This document shows positions 5,460 through 7,963 of a DNA stretch of 7,963 nucleotides, one piece after another; position 1 is the first letter of the stretch, and each line of letters opens with the position of its first letter. A program made the translations under genes and the position numbers. This stretch comes from Desulfobacterales bacterium (GTDB taxonomy: Bacteria > Desulfobacterota > Desulfobacteria > Desulfobacterales > JAUWMJ01). The notes under the pieces are model-generated. The model saw nothing but the letters and a program-made list of their open reading frames with translations. It ran no database searches and was not told the origin of the DNA. Location: NCBI GenBank assembly GCA_030613225.1, contig JAUWMJ010000121.1:1-7963 (forward strand). The letters are read 5' to 3'.

Positions 5460-6509
5460 ATGACACAAATTAATTTTGCAGGTGTTTTGGAAGAAGTAAT
5501 TACATCTGATGAATTCTCTATTGAAAAAGCAAAACAGGTGCTCAAAGATGAAACTATTGCTGTACTCGGTTACGGTGTTCAGGGGCCGGGACAGGCTTTA
5601 AATATGAAAGATAACGGCGTCAATGTAATTGTCGGTCAAAGAGAAGGAGGCGATTCATGGGACAGGGCAGTAGCAGACGGATTTGTCCCGGGGAAAACTC
5701 TCTTTCCTCTTATGGAAGCAGCACAAAAAGGAACTGTTATTCAATTTCTCCTTTCAGACGCCGGCCAGGTTATGATGTGGCCTGAGATTAAAAAATGTCT
5801 GAACCAAGGCGATGCCCTTTACTTTTCCCATGGTTTTTCCATTGTATATAAAGACCAGACGAATATCATCCCGCCGGAAAATATTGATGTTATTCTTGTT
5901 GCACCAAAAGGTTCCGGACGAACGGTGCGCACAAATTTTTTGGACGGCAGTGGAATCAACTCCAGTTTCGCAGTGTACCAGGATTTTACCGGCAGGGCAA
6001 AAGAAAGAACTCTTTCACTGGGAATCGCCATCGGTTCCGGATATCTTTTTTCCACGACTTTTGAAAATGAAGTATACAGTGACCTTACCGGTGAGCGTGG
6101 CGTTTTGATGGGCTGCCTTGCAGGGATTATGGAAGCCCAGTACAATGTTTTACGAAAAAACGGCCACAGTCCCAGTGAGTCCTTTAATGAAACGGTTGAA
6201 GAACTTACCCAGAGTCTTATCAGGCTTGTAGCACAAAACGGAATGGACTGGATGTTTGGAAACTGCAGCACGACAGCACAGAGGGGCGCCCTGGATTGGG
6301 CTCCTAAATTCAGAGATGCTGTAGCTCCGGTTTTTGATACACTGTATGAAAATGTTGTGTCAGGAAAAGAAACCAGGCGAGTCCTTGAAGCAAACAGTGC
6401 ACCTGATTATCGGGAAAAGCTGCAAAAGGAACTGGATGAAATAAAGAATTCAGAAATGTGGCAAACCGGTGCTACAGTGCGTTCTTTAAGACCTGAAAAC
6501 AGAAAGTAA
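5460..6509 (+). CDS. ilvC: Ketol-acid reductoisomerase (NAD(P)H-dependent)
   Basis: The enzyme isomerises and reduces acetolactate or acetohydroxybutyrate to the dihydroxy acids in the Mg2+-dependent second shared step of valine and isoleucine synthesis. The 349-residue protein has a Rossmann domain with GYGVQG (37-42), a cofactor loop with Arg61, Asp65 and Ser66, and catalytic-site His124 in YFSHGF. The all-helical domain carries the metal ligands Asp208 and Glu212 (SDLTGE), Glu244 and Glu248 (NETVEE), and Ser270 in CSTTAQRG. The short form lacks the duplicated C-terminal domain of E. coli IlvC (491 residues). The wording around SDLTGERG, SESFNETVEELTQSL and NGMDWM resembles the plant/Bacteroidetes type more than the common bacterial class I type, by memory only. 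AAGGAG at 5448-5453 supports the start. It may be transcribed with ilvBN or from a promoter in the upstream repeat. Confidence 0.96.
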   Translation: MTQINFAGVLEEVITSDEFSIEKAKQVLKDETIAVLGYGVQGPGQALNMKDNGVNVIVGQREGGDSWDRAVADGFVPGKTLFPLMEAAQKGTVIQFLLSDAGQVMMWPEIKKCLNQGDALYFSHGFSIVYKDQTNIIPPENIDVILVAPKGSGRTVRTNFLDGSGINSSFAVYQDFTGRAKERTLSLGIAIGSGYLFSTTFENEVYSDLTGERGVLMGCLAGIMEAQYNVLRKNGHSPSESFNETVEELTQSLIRLVAQNGMDWMFGNCSTTAQRGALDWAPKFRDAVAPVFDTLYENVVSGKETRRVLEANSAPDYREKLQKELDEIKNSEMWQTGATVRSLRPENRK

Positions 6510-6511
6510 AG

Positions 6512-6560
6512 AGCTGATAGCTCATAGCTCATAGCTCATAGCTGATAGCTGATAGCTCAT
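6512..6560. repeat. Tandem array of seven 7-bp units (AGCTSAT)
   Basis: Seven contiguous heptamers follow the ilvC stop: AGCTGAT, three AGCTCAT, two AGCTGAT, AGCTCAT. Units vary only at the fifth base (G or C). The unit contains AGCT, so the array can pair with itself and with the opposite-orientation copies downstream. Confidence 0.92.
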
Positions 6561-6593
6561 AGTTAAAGGATTGAATCCTTCAGGCTATGAGCT
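6554..6593. repeat. Hairpin joining the heptamer array to inverted copies
   Basis: AGCTCATAG (6554-6562) is exactly complementary to CTATGAGCT (6585-6593). Between them AAGGATT (6566-6572) and AATCCTT (6574-6580) form an inner stem. Further inverted-orientation units, AGCTTTG, AGCTATG, AGCTAAT, lie at 6663-6683. Confidence 0.7.
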
Positions 6594-6746
6594 ACTTGTC
6601 ACGGCATCTTGTCGGGGCGAAGCTTGAAAAGCGTAGCCTGAAGCCGGAGGCGACGCCGGATCAGCTTTGAGCTATGAGCTAATAAATTACGAAGTAATTT
6701 AGTCGAAGCCGGAAGAAGGGCCTGCCCTGCGTAGCCGCAGGCGAAG

Positions 6747-6753
6747 AAGGGAG
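6747..6753 (+). promoter_or_regulatory. Ribosome binding site deciding the cimA start
   Basis: AAGGGAG is spaced eight bases from the ATG at 6762 and only five from an in-frame GTG at 6759. The spacing and the family N-terminus favour the ATG. Confidence 0.7.
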
Positions 6754-6761
6754 AAAAAGTG

Positions 6762-7963
6762 ATGTCACCTATCCTGCTATATGATACCACGCTTAGAGAC
6801 GGAACCCAGGGTGAAAATATCAGTTTCACTGCTGAAGAGAAAATCAAGATTGCAAAGAGACTTGATGATGCAGGGATGCATTATATCGAAGGCGGCTGGC
6901 CTGGTTCCAACCCAAGGGATAAGAAATTTTTTAATCTTGCAAAAAATATGAAATTTAAAAATGCCCGTTTGGTTGCATTCGGTTCAACACGCAGGCCCGG
7001 CATTGATGTAAAAAAAGATCATAATATTGCAGCACTTCTTGAAAGCGGCACACCGGTTGTTACCATATTCGGAAAAAGCTGGGATCTCCATGTAATGCAG
7101 GTCATGAACAACACCCTTGAAGAAAACCTTGCAATGATACGTGATTCCGTTGAGTACCTGAAAACAAATAATAAAGAAGTCATTTACGACGCAGAACATT
7201 TTTTCGACGGGTTTAAGAAAAGCAAAGATTATGCAATGCAAACCCTGTTTTCCGCCATTGACTCAGGTGCGGATTTCATTGTGCTGTGTGATACAAATGG
7301 TGGCACCCTGCCCTTTGATATCGAATCTGTTATGAGCCATGTAAAAAATACTCTAAACGAAAAATACACAGGCAAAACTAATGCCCTGCCGGTTAAAATC
7401 GGAATCCATACCCATAACGACAGCGGACTGGCTGTTGCAAATTCCATAATTGCAATAAAGGCCGGCGCTGTTATGGTACAAGGTACAATCAATGGCTACG
7501 GAGAAAGATGCGGGAATGCCGACCTTACCTCAATCATTCCGATTCTCAGTTTAAAAATGAATCTGCCGAGCATTTCAATGGAAAATCTCGAAAAAGTAAG
7601 AAAACTCTCCAGGTTCGTCAGCGAAACCGCTAATATGATTCCGTTAAACAGCAGGCCATTTGTTGGAAAAAGTGCCTTTGCCCACAAAGGTGGTATCCAT
7701 GTGAGCGCTATCATGAAAGTGCCCAAAGCGTATGAACATATAGACCCTGAACTTGTCGGAAATATGAGACGGGTTCTTATCTCTGATCTTTCAGGCAGAA
7801 GTAATGTAGAATACAAGGCCAAGGAGCTCGGAATTAACCTTGGTGGTAATGGTCATGACAGTAATAAAATAGTATCTAAAATAAAGGATATGGAACAGGA
7901 AGGATACCAGTTTGATGTAGCAGACGGTTCATTTAAAATCCTTGTGGAAAAGTTCACTGAACA
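6762..7963 (+). CDS. cimA: (R)-citramalate synthase, 3'-truncated by window end
   Basis: The enzyme condenses pyruvate with acetyl-CoA to (R)-citramalate, opening a threonine-independent route to 2-oxobutyrate and isoleucine. The visible 400 codons cover the catalytic TIM barrel and the start of the C-terminal region; homologues run to roughly 500-540 residues, so the regulatory (LeuA-dimer type) domain is cut off. Residues seen are the DRE-TIM signature DTTLRDG with Arg12 and Asp13, then TQGENISFTAEEK and YIEGGWPGSNPRD, which distinguish this clade from ordinary 2-isopropylmalate synthase. The metal-site HTHND has His216 and His218, and GYGERCGNADL includes Asn252. HKGGIHVSA and the family stretch YEHIDPELVGN follow. 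The ATG is chosen by the ribosome binding site at 6747-6753; a GTG one codon earlier is the alternative. Position after ilvC fits an isoleucine role. A 2-isopropylmalate or homocitrate synthase is the less likely alternative. Confidence 0.93.
   Translation, partial: MSPILLYDTTLRDGTQGENISFTAEEKIKIAKRLDDAGMHYIEGGWPGSNPRDKKFFNLAKNMKFKNARLVAFGSTRRPGIDVKKDHNIAALLESGTPVVTIFGKSWDLHVMQVMNNTLEENLAMIRDSVEYLKTNNKEVIYDAEHFFDGFKKSKDYAMQTLFSAIDSGADFIVLCDTNGGTLPFDIESVMSHVKNTLNEKYTGKTNALPVKIGIHTHNDSGLAVANSIIAIKAGAVMVQGTINGYGERCGNADLTSIIPILSLKMNLPSISMENLEKVRKLSRFVSETANMIPLNSRPFVGKSAFAHKGGIHVSAIMKVPKAYEHIDPELVGNMRRVLISDLSGRSNVEYKAKELGINLGGNGHDSNKIVSKIKDMEQEGYQFDVADGSFKILVEKFTE

Larger units (their letters stand above)
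6510..6761. other. Repeat- and hairpin-rich intergenic region, ilvC-cimA
   Basis: Apart from the AGCTCAT arrays, this spacer holds perfect hairpins. TAAATTAC / GTAATTTA (6683-6690 and 6694-6701) has a GAA loop. CCTGCG / CGCAGG (6726-6731 and 6736-6741) has a TAGC loop and is flanked by two copies of GAAGAAGGG (6712-6720, 6743-6751). No T tract follows any of them, so none looks like an intrinsic terminator, and read-through from ilvC to cimA is plausible. Confidence 0.7.

Noticed and set aside
6512..6683. Heptamer arrays as a CRISPR array
   Set aside because: Units are 7 bp, contiguous and without spacers; no cas genes are present.
6599..6847. Minus-strand 82-codon frame overlapping the cimA start
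   Set aside because: It runs through repeats and hairpins and opposite the conserved CimA N-terminus, with no recognisable motif.
7229..7822. Minus-strand frames opposite cimA
   Set aside because: The plus strand encodes conserved CimA motifs throughout this stretch, so these are shadows.

Overview
The window reads as a chromosomal segment of an AT-leaning bacterium, most likely a deltaproteobacterium (Desulfobacterota, perhaps Desulfobacterales). This guess rests on the gene set topA / ilvB / ilvN / ilvC / cimA, on protein flavour, and on repeat-rich spacers. It is an inference and no single marker proves it. All genes lie on the + strand.

Layout: topA, a complete DNA topoisomerase I with a GTG start, fills 44-2314. 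A 475-base non-coding stretch follows, and its first part is the most interesting item in the window. It holds a putative promoter (2321-2349) and an unlisted 29-codon leader peptide (2384-2473) in which 16 residues are Ile, Leu or Val. It also holds a complete set of mutually exclusive RNA pairings ending in a perfect 16-bp intrinsic terminator (2504-2544). This is the architecture of classical ribosome-mediated transcription attenuation, placed in front of the branched-chain amino acid operon. Then come ilvB (2790-4475) and ilvN (4752-5240), the large and small subunits of acetohydroxyacid synthase; ilvC (5460-6509), ketol-acid reductoisomerase; and cimA (6762 to the window end, truncated), (R)-citramalate synthase.

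How the genes work together: CimA makes citramalate from pyruvate and acetyl-CoA. LeuCD and LeuB (not in the window) would turn it into 2-oxobutyrate. IlvBN and IlvC then process pyruvate and 2-oxobutyrate in parallel towards valine/leucine and isoleucine. The mixed Ile/Leu/Val codons of the leader match the three end products of this operon.

Every one of the four spacers from topA to cimA carries degenerate 7-bp-period repeats, usually as opposed (inverted) arms. Two of them, after topA and between ilvB and ilvN, share a related terminal inverted repeat with core CCGTTCACGG, suggesting copies of one small mobile or MITE-like element. The second copy encloses a short ORF that may be the remnant of a small helical-bundle protein gene. 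I found no tRNA, rRNA, CRISPR array or insertion-sequence transposase.
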